From NCBI GenBank assembly GCA_046545795.1, contig JBKGZD010000140.1, positions 1 to 6,887 on the forward strand: a stretch of 6,887 nt of DNA, read 5' to 3'. Source of the stretch: JAGXLC01 sp046545795. GTDB taxonomy: Bacteria; Bacteroidota; Bacteroidia; Bacteroidales; UBA12077. Made by a program: the position numbers and the translations under genes. Positions 1 to 6,887 of this stretch are shown in pieces. The notes under the pieces are model-generated. The model ran no database searches. It worked only from the letters and a program-made list of their open reading frames with translations, and had not been told where the DNA came from. How positions within the stretch are numbered: position 1 is the stretch's first letter; every line of letters starts with the position of its first letter.

Positions 1-3
1 AAA

Positions 4-16
4 AAAATAGTCGAAA
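4..16 (+). repeat. Direct repeat copy 1 (aaaatagtcgaaa), possible operator
   Basis: This 13-bp sequence recurs exactly at 63-75, 59 bp downstream. Copy 1 lies just upstream of the predicted -33 element. Copies placed on both sides of a promoter next to a TetR-family gene suggest binding sites for that regulator. Against this, TetR proteins usually bind palindromes, and the repeat has only a short TCGA self-complementary core. The A-rich flanks also make part of the match cheap; the informative core is TAGTCG. Confidence 0.4.
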
Positions 17-19
17 AAT

Positions 20-51
20 TTGGTTGGGTGTATTCTTTATTTGTATTTTTG
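20..51 (+). promoter_or_regulatory. Bacteroidota-type promoter of the efflux operon
   Basis: TTTG at 19-22 (TTG core 20-22) is followed, after a 21-nt spacer, by TATTTTTG at 44-51, which matches the Bacteroidota -7 element TAnnTTTG exactly. The spacing lies within the range known for the -33/-7 promoters of this phylum. Transcription would begin about 6-8 nt downstream, near 57-59, leaving a leader of roughly 35 nt before the regulator's ATG at 94. It is the only good promoter match I found in the window, so it probably drives all five genes. The start point is inferred, not seen. Confidence 0.6.
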
Positions 52-62
52 AACAATCAAAT

Positions 63-75
63 AAAATAGTCGAAA
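63..75 (+). repeat. Direct repeat copy 2 (aaaatagtcgaaa), possible operator
   Basis: This is the second exact copy of the 13-bp sequence at 4-16. It lies just after the inferred transcription start and about 18 bp before the regulator's ATG. A protein bound here would block initiation or early elongation, as expected for an autorepressing TetR protein. The operator role is inferred from position and repetition only. Confidence 0.4.
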
Positions 76-93
76 CTTCAATTGATTTTAAAG

Positions 94-714
94 ATGACAG
101 CAAACACTGAAAAAGAAGGGATAAAAGACCAAATTGTTGCCATAGCAATGAACGTATTCAGCAAGTTTGGGTTTAAAAAAACTACCCTGGACGATATTGC
201 TACAGCCTTAGGCAAGGGGAAGAGCTCTATATACTACTATTTCAAGAGCAAAGAGGAAATTTACAAGGAAGTCATTAAAAAGGAAGCCGACCTGTTGCGA
301 AATGAAATTTATGACAAAGTGATTAACAGGGATATTGATCCAAAAGATAAATTGCGTGATTATGTATTGATCAGGATGCGGTTTTTACGGGAGCTTGTAA
401 ATTTCAATGAAGCGCTCAGGAATGATTACATGACGCATTTTGCTTTTGTTGATAAAATCAGGGAGCGATACGACAAGGAAGAGCATGAGGTGATAGAGGG
501 AATTCTCAGTGAAGGAAGGGATAAGGGTGTTTTTGTGCTTGATGATACCAGCTTTGCGGCCATGGCTTTTGTCACGGCTATGAAAGGGCTTGAAATTCCC
601 TTGTTTATTAAACATGAATTAACCCTTGAAGACCTTGAAGAACGGCTTGACGGAATGTTGCAAATACTCTTCTATGGCCTTGTGAAAAGAGAGAATTCAA
701 ATGTTGAATCATAA
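94..714 (+). CDS. TetR/AcrR-family transcriptional regulator
   Basis: This is a 206-residue one-component repressor of the TetR/AcrR family, a typical length. Residues 10-57 form the N-terminal DNA-binding domain: a first helix (QIVAIAMNVFSKFGF), then the helix-turn-helix TTLDDIATALGKGKSSIYYYF at about 30-50, followed by KSKEEIY. The rest is a mostly helical ligand and dimer domain, which in this family varies and does not reveal the inducer. The start is set at ATG 94; a TTG at 82 in the same frame would add four residues (MILK) but is less likely. It is the first gene of the operon, 14 bp before the channel gene, and so is probably co-transcribed with its targets. The family usually represses neighbouring efflux genes and itself; the flanking 13-bp repeats are candidate sites. 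The family call is firm, the target is inferred. Confidence 0.95.
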   Translation: MTANTEKEGIKDQIVAIAMNVFSKFGFKKTTLDDIATALGKGKSSIYYYFKSKEEIYKEVIKKEADLLRNEIYDKVINRDIDPKDKLRDYVLIRMRFLRELVNFNEALRNDYMTHFAFVDKIRERYDKEEHEVIEGILSEGRDKGVFVLDDTSFAAMAFVTAMKGLEIPLFIKHELTLEDLEERLDGMLQILFYGLVKRENSNVES

Positions 715-728
715 ATTATTTTAATGGA

Positions 729-2222
729 ATGAAGTTACGAGAATTGGCTTTTATCTGCCTGTTAATAACTCCGGTGTTTCTGCATGCCCAGGAGGAGTTA
801 TCTCTTGAGAATTGCCGCCGGATGGCGCTGGAGCATAACAAAAAGGTGAAAATTGCAAACGAACATGAGCTTGCAGTTCAATCAGTGAAAAAATCGGCCA
901 AAACGCAGTTTTATCCAAATATACAGTTTAATGGAGGATATTTGCGTTCCAATAAGGATCTTCAGCTTTTCAGTGAGGATATGTTTTTACCGGTTGTCCC
1001 GCATGAAGTATATGAGGAAGGCTTTTCTGTCTTAGAGGGCAATCCTGAATTGGTCGAAGAAACATTCGTTACTAACGATTTTCAGGGCAATCCTGTCCCA
1101 GTGGAAGATCCAAAAACCGGGAACCCCTTGTTCCAGGAGTACGCTTATTTGCCTAAAGATGAGGCAGTCATTGATATGCACAATGTTTTTTTCGGAAGCA
1201 TTGGATTGGTTCAGCCAATTTATATGGGAGGAAAAATAAAAGAAACTGTTAATATGGCTCAGCATGGAGAGGATATGTTCAGAGCTAAAAAGGATGTAAG
1301 CATTTCAGAAGTTATTGTTGAGACTGATGAACGATATTGGCAGGTTATTTCCCTCAAAGAAAAAGTGAATATGGCTGAGGAATATAAGAAAAGGCTGGAC
1401 ACGCTGATGAGAGATGTGCAGAATCTGCAGGAGGAAGGCATTATAACCAGCAACAAGGTTATGAATGTGAAAGTGAAGAGGAACCAGGTAGATTTACAGC
1501 TGCTAAAAGCTAAAAATGGACTGAAGCTGGCTCAAATGGCATTGAACCAGACAATTGGGCTGCCCCTGGATACAATCGTGGAATTGTCTGATTCTTTTGA
1601 TGAAATGAACGAACTGGAGAATCCTGAAGAATATTTATCTGCCGCGCTCAACCAGAGACCTGAAATTGAAGCCTTAAACAGTGGTGTCAAAATGGCTGAA
1701 TCCGGTGAGCGTTTGATGAAGTCAAGATTCCTCCCAAATATCGGATTGACGGCTGGTTATTCTATGGTGAATCCAAATCCGTACAATGGCTTTGAATCTG
1801 AGTTTGGCGGCGATATCAATATTGGAGTAATGGTAAATATCCCGATTTTTAACTGGGGTGAAAAAAAGCACTCCCTGGATGCTGTAAGACACGAAAAACA
1901 AGCCAGCATAGAAAAACTTGAAGAAACAAAGGAATTAATCTCTATGGATGTTCAGAAAGCAATCTTTGAATATAAAGAGGCTTCTGAAAGGGTTGAAATG
2001 ACTGATAATTCTCTCGAACAGGCTGAAGAAAATCTTGAAGTTACCAGGGATAACTTTGAAGAAGGAATGAATAAACTCGCGGATGTCCTTGAGGCACAGT
2101 CGATGTGGCAAGAAGCTTATGCAGATTATATTGAGGCTAAAACAGATTTGCACCTCCAAAAAACCAAATTGCTTAAAGCTTCAGGAAAACTGGATAGTTT
2201 GATTGATAATATGAAGGAATAA
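729..2222 (+). CDS. TolC-family outer-membrane efflux channel
   Basis: This 497-residue protein is the outer-membrane exit duct of the tripartite pump; the family forms trimers with a beta-barrel in the outer membrane and a long helical tunnel in the periplasm. Residues 1-20 are a signal peptide with likely cleavage after LHA, before QEE. The two structural repeats of the family are visible: FYPNIQFNGGY (61-71) leading to VQPIYMGGKI (161-170), and FLPNIGLTAGY (334-344) leading to VNIPIFNWGEKK (369-380). Each is followed by long helical stretches (about 175-275 and 378-485). The second contains GMNKLADVLEAQ (446-457), common in TolC-like proteins. About 80 residues separate the first pair of strands, far more than in E. 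coli TolC, implying a large surface loop. No Cys lies at the mature N terminus, so it is not a lipoprotein. Start ATG 729 is supported by the signal peptide; an ATG at 724 reaches a stop after two codons. Confidence 0.95.
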   Translation: MKLRELAFICLLITPVFLHAQEELSLENCRRMALEHNKKVKIANEHELAVQSVKKSAKTQFYPNIQFNGGYLRSNKDLQLFSEDMFLPVVPHEVYEEGFSVLEGNPELVEETFVTNDFQGNPVPVEDPKTGNPLFQEYAYLPKDEAVIDMHNVFFGSIGLVQPIYMGGKIKETVNMAQHGEDMFRAKKDVSISEVIVETDERYWQVISLKEKVNMAEEYKKRLDTLMRDVQNLQEEGIITSNKVMNVKVKRNQVDLQLLKAKNGLKLAQMALNQTIGLPLDTIVELSDSFDEMNELENPEEYLSAALNQRPEIEALNSGVKMAESGERLMKSRFLPNIGLTAGYSMVNPNPYNGFESEFGGDINIGVMVNIPIFNWGEKKHSLDAVRHEKQASIEKLEETKELISMDVQKAIFEYKEASERVEMTDNSLEQAEENLEVTRDNFEEGMNKLADVLEAQSMWQEAYADYIEAKTDLHLQKTKLLKASGKLDSLIDNMKE

Positions 2223-2279
2223 CCTGATGAATAAGACATACAAAATTAAAAAACTGTAACATTCAATAAAAAGAACCAA

Positions 2280-3326
2280 ATGGAAGCTATGAAGAAAATG
2301 ATATTTAGTATAGTTGTTCTCACTACTCTTTTTGCTTGCAATAATGATGGAGAAAGGAGTGAGGAGAAACCTGAAAAATCCGGGGTGGTGGTTACTACAG
2401 AGCAATCAAAGGAACAGACTTATTTTCCGTGGTTAAATTATAAAGGAGTGATTTATGCCACCAGGGAAGCCAATCTTGGTACTACTTTGCCAGGTAAAGT
2501 TGAGAAAGTGCATCATCAGAAAGGAGATTTTGTGAAAGAGGGAGAATTGCTGGTCGAGTTGTCCGGTGAAATGTATGCCCAGGCACTGGCAGAAAAGAAT
2601 ACACTGGAGAAAGATTATCAGAGGGTTTCCAGGTTGCGCGAAAAGGGTAGCATCTCACAGCAGGAGTATGATCATGTAAAGGCTAAATATGAAGCTGCTA
2701 AAGCTAAGGCACGTATGATGAAAAAAAACAGCGAAGTGCGGGCTCCTTTTGCCGGGACAATTGTCGAGTACCTGGTGAAGGAGGGTGAGAACTTTATGTT
2801 TTCCCCGGGTCTGAAACCAGGATATTCTCATACATCCGGAATTGTGAGACTTATGAAGATGGATGAGCTGAAAGTGGAGATTGATATGAATGAGAAAGAT
2901 ATTGGAAAAGTACATAAAGGTCAGGAAGCTAAAGTGGTTTGTGACGCTTTCCAAAATGATACAATTATTGGAAAAGTACATGATATCGACCCGGCGCTGT
3001 CTACAAGCACACACTCGGGAAAAGTTGAAGTGTTAATTAATAACCGGGAAAGAAAAATGAAACCGGGGATGTATGCTAAAGTCTTTTTAAAAATGGAGGA
3101 AACAACAGATGTATTTGTGCCCGCAAACTCTGTCTACAGACAATCCGGCACAGGAAGGCATTTCGTTTATGTGGAAAAGAATGGTAAAGTAGAAAGGATA
3201 CAGATAGAGAAACTTTATACAAAAAGGGAGTGGATTGCTGTGGATGGACTGGAGGCTGACCAGAATGTCGTGGTACACGGAAAGAATAAAATAAAAGATG
3301 GAGATTCTGTAACTGTAAAAAATTAG
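2280..3326 (+). CDS. RND efflux periplasmic adaptor lipoprotein (membrane fusion protein)
   Basis: This 348-residue adaptor links the RND pump to the outer-membrane channel. The N terminus is a lipoprotein signal peptide with lipobox LFAC; Cys20 would be lipidated, anchoring the protein in the inner membrane. Next come the first half of the lipoyl (barrel-sandwich) domain (GKVEKVHHQKGDFVKEGELL, 72-91), a short helical hairpin (about 98-150, turning near GSIS), the second lipoyl half containing RAPFAGTI (154-161), a beta-barrel domain (about 197-271, including MKPGMYAKV) and a membrane-proximal domain (about 277-348, VFVPANSVY onward). ATG 2280 is one of three in-frame starts; ATG 2289 (MKKMIF) gives a more usual signal peptide with an early Lys pair and may be the true start. 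The gene follows the channel by 57 bp and precedes the pump by 107 bp. Family assignment is firm; the substrate cannot be told from it. Confidence 0.94.
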   Translation: MEAMKKMIFSIVVLTTLFACNNDGERSEEKPEKSGVVVTTEQSKEQTYFPWLNYKGVIYATREANLGTTLPGKVEKVHHQKGDFVKEGELLVELSGEMYAQALAEKNTLEKDYQRVSRLREKGSISQQEYDHVKAKYEAAKAKARMMKKNSEVRAPFAGTIVEYLVKEGENFMFSPGLKPGYSHTSGIVRLMKMDELKVEIDMNEKDIGKVHKGQEAKVVCDAFQNDTIIGKVHDIDPALSTSTHSGKVEVLINNRERKMKPGMYAKVFLKMEETTDVFVPANSVYRQSGTGRHFVYVEKNGKVERIQIEKLYTKREWIAVDGLEADQNVVVHGKNKIKDGDSVTVKN

Positions 3327-3356
3327 GTTTTAAATTCTAATAAACACATAAAACAT

Positions 3357-3393
3357 CCATGTTATCTAACACACAAAGATATGTTTAACATGG
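3357..3393. repeat. Bulged inverted repeat between adaptor and pump genes
   Basis: CCATGTTA at 3357-3364 is perfectly complementary to TAACATGG at 3386-3393. Just inside, AACA (3368-3371) pairs with TGTT (3382-3385), so the RNA could form a 12-bp stem with a 3-nt bulge (3365-3367) and a 10-nt loop. No T-run follows and the stem is AT-rich, so it is a poor intrinsic terminator. It may be a binding site for a dimeric regulator or an mRNA element adjusting pump expression relative to the upstream genes. Both roles are inferred. Confidence 0.4.
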
Positions 3394-3433
3394 TAAGTTC
3401 CATAAGACCTTAAAAAAATTAAAAAATAAACTT

Positions 3434-6400
3434 ATGAAATTGCCGAAAAATGCTGTTAATCGTCCCGTAGCCACAGCAATGGCCTTTATGGCTATCCTGC
3501 TGTTTGGCCTGGTATCATTATATAAGCTTCCACTTGACATTATGCCGGAGATGGAGCTGCCTACACTAACTGTTATGACTGTCTATCCCGGCGCATCTGC
3601 TGGTGAAATTGAAGAGCAGGTAACCAAACCACTGGAGGAAATGCTTGCTGGAACTGAGGGATTAAAGGACATTTCTTCCACATCTAAGGAGAATGTTTCT
3701 TTTATTGCCCTCCAATTTAATTGGGGTGAGGATATTGCTGAAGCCTCAAATAATGCACGAGACCTTATTGAGCTGGTGAAACGCGATTTGCCGGATGACG
3801 CTGAGTCTCCTGTAATATATAAAGTAAACTCCTCAATGCTGCCAATCCTTGTTTATGGCATTACGGCAGATGAAAATTATGCGGGAATTAATGACATTAT
3901 TAAAGATGATATTGCCAATCCTATAAAAAAGGAAGAAGGGGTAGGCTCGGTGATTTATGTGGGAGAGCCTGAAAGAGAGATAAAAATTAACGTAGATCCC
4001 TATAAGATGGATGCCTATAATTTATCTATTGAACAGGTATCCAGTATTTTAAAAGCCGAAAACATTAATGTCCCGGGCGGCAATATTAAAGTTGGAGCAA
4101 ATGACTATTCAGTTAGAGTTCCGGCAAAGTTTAACGAGGTAAATGAAATTGAAAGTATTCCGCTTGTAAATTTTGAAGGACGAATAATTAAGCTCAATGA
4201 TATCGCTTCCATAGAAGACAGCTTTAAGGATAAAGACGAATATGCCAGGAATAAAGAAGGGCAGGGCGTTGCTCTTATGATACAAAAGCAAACAGGTGAG
4301 AATACCTTAAATGTGACCACTTCAGTCAGAGAAAAGGTTGAAGAGCTTGAGGAAAGACTGCCGGAGGATGTCAAGATTTTTGAGGTAATGAATACCGATG
4401 AATTGATCGTTCAGTCTATTAATAATTTAACAGAAACGCTCTGGTGGGCATTACTTTTCGTGAGTATTGTCGTTTTCTTATTCTTGAGGGAATGGAGAAA
4501 CAGCCTTATAGTCTTTATTACTATCCCTTTCTCGCTGATCGTAGCCTTTATTATAATGTTTACTGCGGAATACACCATAAATATCTTTTCTTTAATGGCT
4601 CTTGTCATTGCTATTGGAATGGTAGTTGACAATGCAATAGTCGTTCTCGAAAATATTGTGCAGCACATAGAAAAGGGTGCGCGTCCAAAACAGGCATCAA
4701 TTTTCGGGTCGGGTGAGATGAGTATGGCAATTACAGCCTCAACGGCAACAACCCTAATGGTCTTTATTCCGATGATTTTTGTCGGAGGAGTTGTAGGGCT
4801 ACTTTTCAAACAATTGGCCATCCTGACGTCGGTTACGATGATTGCATCTCTCATAACCTCACTTTCTCTGACACCTGCTGCAGCTTCGAAATTACTTAGA
4901 GGAATCAGAGAAAAAGATAGAAAATTCAGTAAGTCTAAATTTTATCATTGGAGCGAAAGAATTTTCAAGCGGATTGAGAAATTTTATAAAGGAACACTAC
5001 AATGGGCTCTTCGGCATAAAGTGTTTACACTGGTGACAGCTTTATTGGTCTTTGTCATTACTATGTTTTTTGGAAAGAGATTGGGTACCGACTATATTCC
5101 AGAGTTTGATGCAGGCGATATAGCAATAGTGATTGAAACAGAAGTGGGAAGTACGGCCAAAGAAACAGATAAAGCAGCACAGAAGGTTATGAAGATAATA
5201 AGAGAAGAAGTGCCGGAACTTGAACCGGGAACGTTGTCATCTATAAGCGGCCAGACAGAAGATGGCATTTTAAGCTCTGTGGGCTTCGATGAGGGGAAAA
5301 ACGTATCTACTATCATGGCACATCTTGTGCTTCCGTCGGAAAGGGAACGGAGCGCTAAAGAAATTGGAGAAGCGCTGCGGGAGAAAATAGAAGATATTCC
5401 AGAAATTGAATCATTTCATATAACAGCCGGAAGCATCGTCTCGGAAGCTATAACAGGAAATGTTAAACCCATTGAGGTAGAAATTACAGGTAATGAATAT
5501 GATGAACTCAACCAGACAGCAAGAGAACTTTTCAATAGGATTAATGACAAAGAGGGATTCACAGACCAGGCTACAACTATCGACGAGGGTAAAATAGAGG
5601 TGCAAATTATTATCGACAGAGATAAAGCAACAGCACTTGCACTAAATACGGCAATGATTGGAAAACAAGTGCGCAATAGCATTTACGGTGCAGAAGCTGG
5701 CGAACTGACCCAGGGTGGAAACGAGTATGAAATAAATATGCGCTATGAACCTCAGTTCAGAGACAAGATAGAAGCACTTGAAGACCTTAAAGTAACCAAC
5801 CTTAAGGGAGAACAGGTAGCATTGTCTTCATTTGCTGAAATTCAGGAGGAAATTGGAGCACAGCAGATAAACAGAAGCGAGCAGCAAAGGATTGTGAAAG
5901 TAACAAGTAATCTGGATGATATTTCTCTCGGAAGGGGAGTGAACATTGTGCAAAATGAAATACAGCAAATGAATATCCCTGAAGGAGTGAATGTTAATGT
6001 AGCTGGACAATTTACAGAACAGGAAGAATCGTTTGAAGATCTCTACTTAATATTGGTTATTGGGATATTACTTGTCTATATGGTGATGGCTGCACAATTT
6101 GAATCATTCAAAGACCCTTTTATCATCATGTTTGCAATTCCTTTCACCTTTGTGGGAATTATATGGGCGTTTTTTGCAACAGGATTGACATTGAGCGTGA
6201 CTACATTTATAGGTGTAATTATGCTGATGGGAATTGTGGTCAATAATGGTATTGTACTTGTCGATTATATAAAACTGCAGAGAAAAAGGGGCTTATCACT
6301 TTATGATGCAGTATTGGAAGGAGGACGTTCGAGAATGCGACCGGTATTGATGACATCCTTTACCACAATGCTGGGAATGCTACCGATGGCGCTGAGCCAG

Positions 6401-6541
6401 GGAATGGGGAAAGAGATGTATTCTCCGCTTGGAGTGACCATTATTGGAGGATTGCTTGTTTCAATGGTGGTAACCCTGATTATAGTGCCTACAATCTATA
6501 CAGTATTTCACATGAAAGAAACCAGGAAATCAGAAAAATAA
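3434..6541 (+). CDS. RND-family efflux transporter permease (AcrB-like, HAE type)
   Basis: This 1035-residue inner-membrane pump has full family length. It shows the RND duplication: a first transmembrane helix (about 12-30), then a periplasmic porter domain opening with LPTLTVMTVYPGAS (42-55), a helix bundle at about 333-488, a loop, another helix (about 528-546), a second periplasmic domain (about 550-865) and a last bundle (about 868-1026). The fourth-helix motif GMVVDNAIVVLEN (395-407) gives Asp399-Asn400 where AcrB has Asp407-Asp408. The tenth-helix motif GIVVNNGIVLVDY (933-945) gives Asn937 where AcrB has Lys940. Thus one acidic relay residue remains, a pattern also known in other RND pumps of the SwrC-like type. 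RSRMRPVLMTS (965-975) is the conserved motif after helix 10. It lacks the VDG-type fourth-helix motif of CzcA-like metal pumps, which favours drugs, detergents, bile-like compounds or lipids over heavy metals, but the substrate is unknown. Start ATG 3434 is the natural one (MKLPKNAVNRPVA). Confidence 0.97.
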   Translation: MKLPKNAVNRPVATAMAFMAILLFGLVSLYKLPLDIMPEMELPTLTVMTVYPGASAGEIEEQVTKPLEEMLAGTEGLKDISSTSKENVSFIALQFNWGEDIAEASNNARDLIELVKRDLPDDAESPVIYKVNSSMLPILVYGITADENYAGINDIIKDDIANPIKKEEGVGSVIYVGEPEREIKINVDPYKMDAYNLSIEQVSSILKAENINVPGGNIKVGANDYSVRVPAKFNEVNEIESIPLVNFEGRIIKLNDIASIEDSFKDKDEYARNKEGQGVALMIQKQTGENTLNVTTSVREKVEELEERLPEDVKIFEVMNTDELIVQSINNLTETLWWALLFVSIVVFLFLREWRNSLIVFITIPFSLIVAFIIMFTAEYTINIFSLMALVIAIGMVVDNAIVVLENIVQHIEKGARPKQASIFGSGEMSMAITASTATTLMVFIPMIFVGGVVGLLFKQLAILTSVTMIASLITSLSLTPAAASKLLRGIREKDRKFSKSKFYHWSERIFKRIEKFYKGTLQWALRHKVFTLVTALLVFVITMFFGKRLGTDYIPEFDAGDIAIVIETEVGSTAKETDKAAQKVMKIIREEVPELEPGTLSSISGQTEDGILSSVGFDEGKNVSTIMAHLVLPSERERSAKEIGEALREKIEDIPEIESFHITAGSIVSEAITGNVKPIEVEITGNEYDELNQTARELFNRINDKEGFTDQATTIDEGKIEVQIIIDRDKATALALNTAMIGKQVRNSIYGAEAGELTQGGNEYEINMRYEPQFRDKIEALEDLKVTNLKGEQVALSSFAEIQEEIGAQQINRSEQQRIVKVTSNLDDISLGRGVNIVQNEIQQMNIPEGVNVNVAGQFTEQEESFEDLYLILVIGILLVYMVMAAQFESFKDPFIIMFAIPFTFVGIIWAFFATGLTLSVTTFIGVIMLMGIVVNNGIVLVDYIKLQRKRGLSLYDAVLEGGRSRMRPVLMTSFTTMLGMLPMALSQGMGKEMYSPLGVTIIGGLLVSMVVTLIIVPTIYTVFHMKETRKSEK

Positions 6542-6582
6542 GAAACTATGAAACGTCCATGATAAAATAAAACTGCTTTGAT

Positions 6583-6887
6583 ATGAAAATGATATATGTT
6601 ACATGCAACGTCAGTGTCCGTGAACCATTGATAAATTTACTGGAGGAACATGAAATTAGTGATTACCAGATTATTGAGCAGGTTCCGGCAAAAAATGTAA
6701 AAGGGGAACCACGGCTGAATACTGCTGTATGGCCAAGTCACAACTCATCAATATTTATGCAATTCAGTGATGATGAAATGGCTCGTGAAATTATGAAAAT
6801 AATCCGTGACTTTAACAGAGAAGCATATAATGACAATGAATTGGTAACAGCCTGTATGTGGACCCTGGATGATTATTTCTATGAATA
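6583..6887 (+). CDS. Small PII-like (ferredoxin-like fold) protein, cut at the window edge before its stop codon
   Basis: The frame opens at ATG 6583 (a second ATG is at 6589) and runs 101 codons to the edge, ending in the two bases TA. If the next base is A or G the protein is complete at 101 residues. The predicted pattern is beta-alpha-beta-beta-alpha-beta, as in PII and CutA-like proteins: strand MKMIYVTCNV, helix about 13-24, strand DYQIIEQVPA (27-36), a polar loop about 37-54 with LNTAVWPSHN, strand SSIFMQFS, helix about 64-80, strand ELVTACMW. It lacks the long T-loop and the Gly-rich B-loop of true GlnB/GlnK, so it is not a classical nitrogen regulator. Small PII-like proteins are known beside RND pump genes, including DUF3240 next to CzcA-type pumps and, as I recall, a homologue following the P. 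gingivalis xepCAB genes. It lies 41 bp after the pump with no terminator between, so co-transcription is likely. Ligand and partner are unknown; Cys8 and Cys91 lie on strands expected to be adjacent. Confidence 0.75.
   Translation, partial: MKMIYVTCNVSVREPLINLLEEHEISDYQIIEQVPAKNVKGEPRLNTAVWPSHNSSIFMQFSDDEMAREIMKIIRDFNREAYNDNELVTACMWTLDDYFYE

Noticed and set aside
49..60. TTGA-acaa-TCAA short palindrome at the end of the promoter
   Set aside because: Four-base arms are common by chance and overlap the -7 element; it is weaker evidence for an operator than the 13-bp repeat pair.
82..93. TTG at 82 as an earlier start of the regulator
   Set aside because: It adds only four residues (MILK), and the ATG at 94 is a normal start placed well before the first helix.
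2227..2259. Ten-codon frame MNKTYKIKKL in the gap before the adaptor
   Set aside because: It is too short and A-rich to tell from chance, with no visible ribosome-binding signal or leader-peptide logic such as a run of one regulatory codon.
3380..3387. TATGTTTA as a -7 element for a separate pump promoter
   Set aside because: It misses the final G of TAnnTTTG, lies inside the inverted repeat and has no TTG at suitable spacing upstream.
4105..4854. Open frames on the minus strand opposite the pump gene (up to 147 codons)
   Set aside because: They lie opposite a strongly recognisable RND gene, have no recognisable domain, and their low-complexity Ser/Ile-rich sequence reflects the codon use of the opposite strand.
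3434..6541. CzcA-like heavy-metal efflux identity for the pump
   Set aside because: The fourth-helix motif is VDN, not the VDG form typical of metal pumps, and the adaptor lacks His-rich metal-binding segments.
6548..6562. Tiny frame MKRP before the PII-like gene
   Set aside because: Four codons in AT-rich spacer DNA; a chance ATG-to-stop is expected at this size.

Overview
The window is almost entirely one plus-strand efflux operon of the Bacteroidota type. Five genes lie head to tail in the order TetR-family regulator, TolC-family outer-membrane channel, lipoprotein membrane-fusion (adaptor) protein, RND inner-membrane pump, and a small PII-like protein whose stop codon is cut by the window edge. 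No gene is supported on the minus strand. I see no RNA genes, mobile elements or CRISPR arrays.

The organism is probably a member of the Bacteroidota. DNA is moderately AT-rich. The start codons are preceded by A/T-rich DNA without Shine-Dalgarno sequences. The only good promoter fits the Bacteroidota -33/-7 form (TTTG, 21-nt spacer, TAnnTTTG). The gene order resembles RND loci of that phylum, such as the Porphyromonas gingivalis xepCAB region as I recall it. I cannot place it to genus.

Layout: bases 1-93 hold the promoter, flanked by two exact copies of a 13-bp sequence that may be operators. The regulator follows (94-714), then the channel after only 14 bp (729-2222), a 57-bp gap, the adaptor (2280-3326), a 107-bp gap with a bulged inverted repeat, the pump (3434-6541), a 41-bp gap and the PII-like gene (6583 to the edge). 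No intrinsic terminator is visible between genes, so one long transcript from the promoter near position 58 is the simplest reading.

Working model: the RND trimer takes substrates from the periplasm or membrane using proton motive force, the lipid-anchored adaptor bridges it to the outer-membrane channel, and the TetR protein represses the operon until a ligand binds. The PII-like protein is the least understood part. It may link pump activity or expression to a small molecule or metal, but no ligand can be read from sequence. The observations most worth a second look are this PII-like gene, the repeat pair around the promoter, and the Asp/Asn/Asn proton-relay signature of the pump. The pump class itself is common, so I do not claim a wholly new system.
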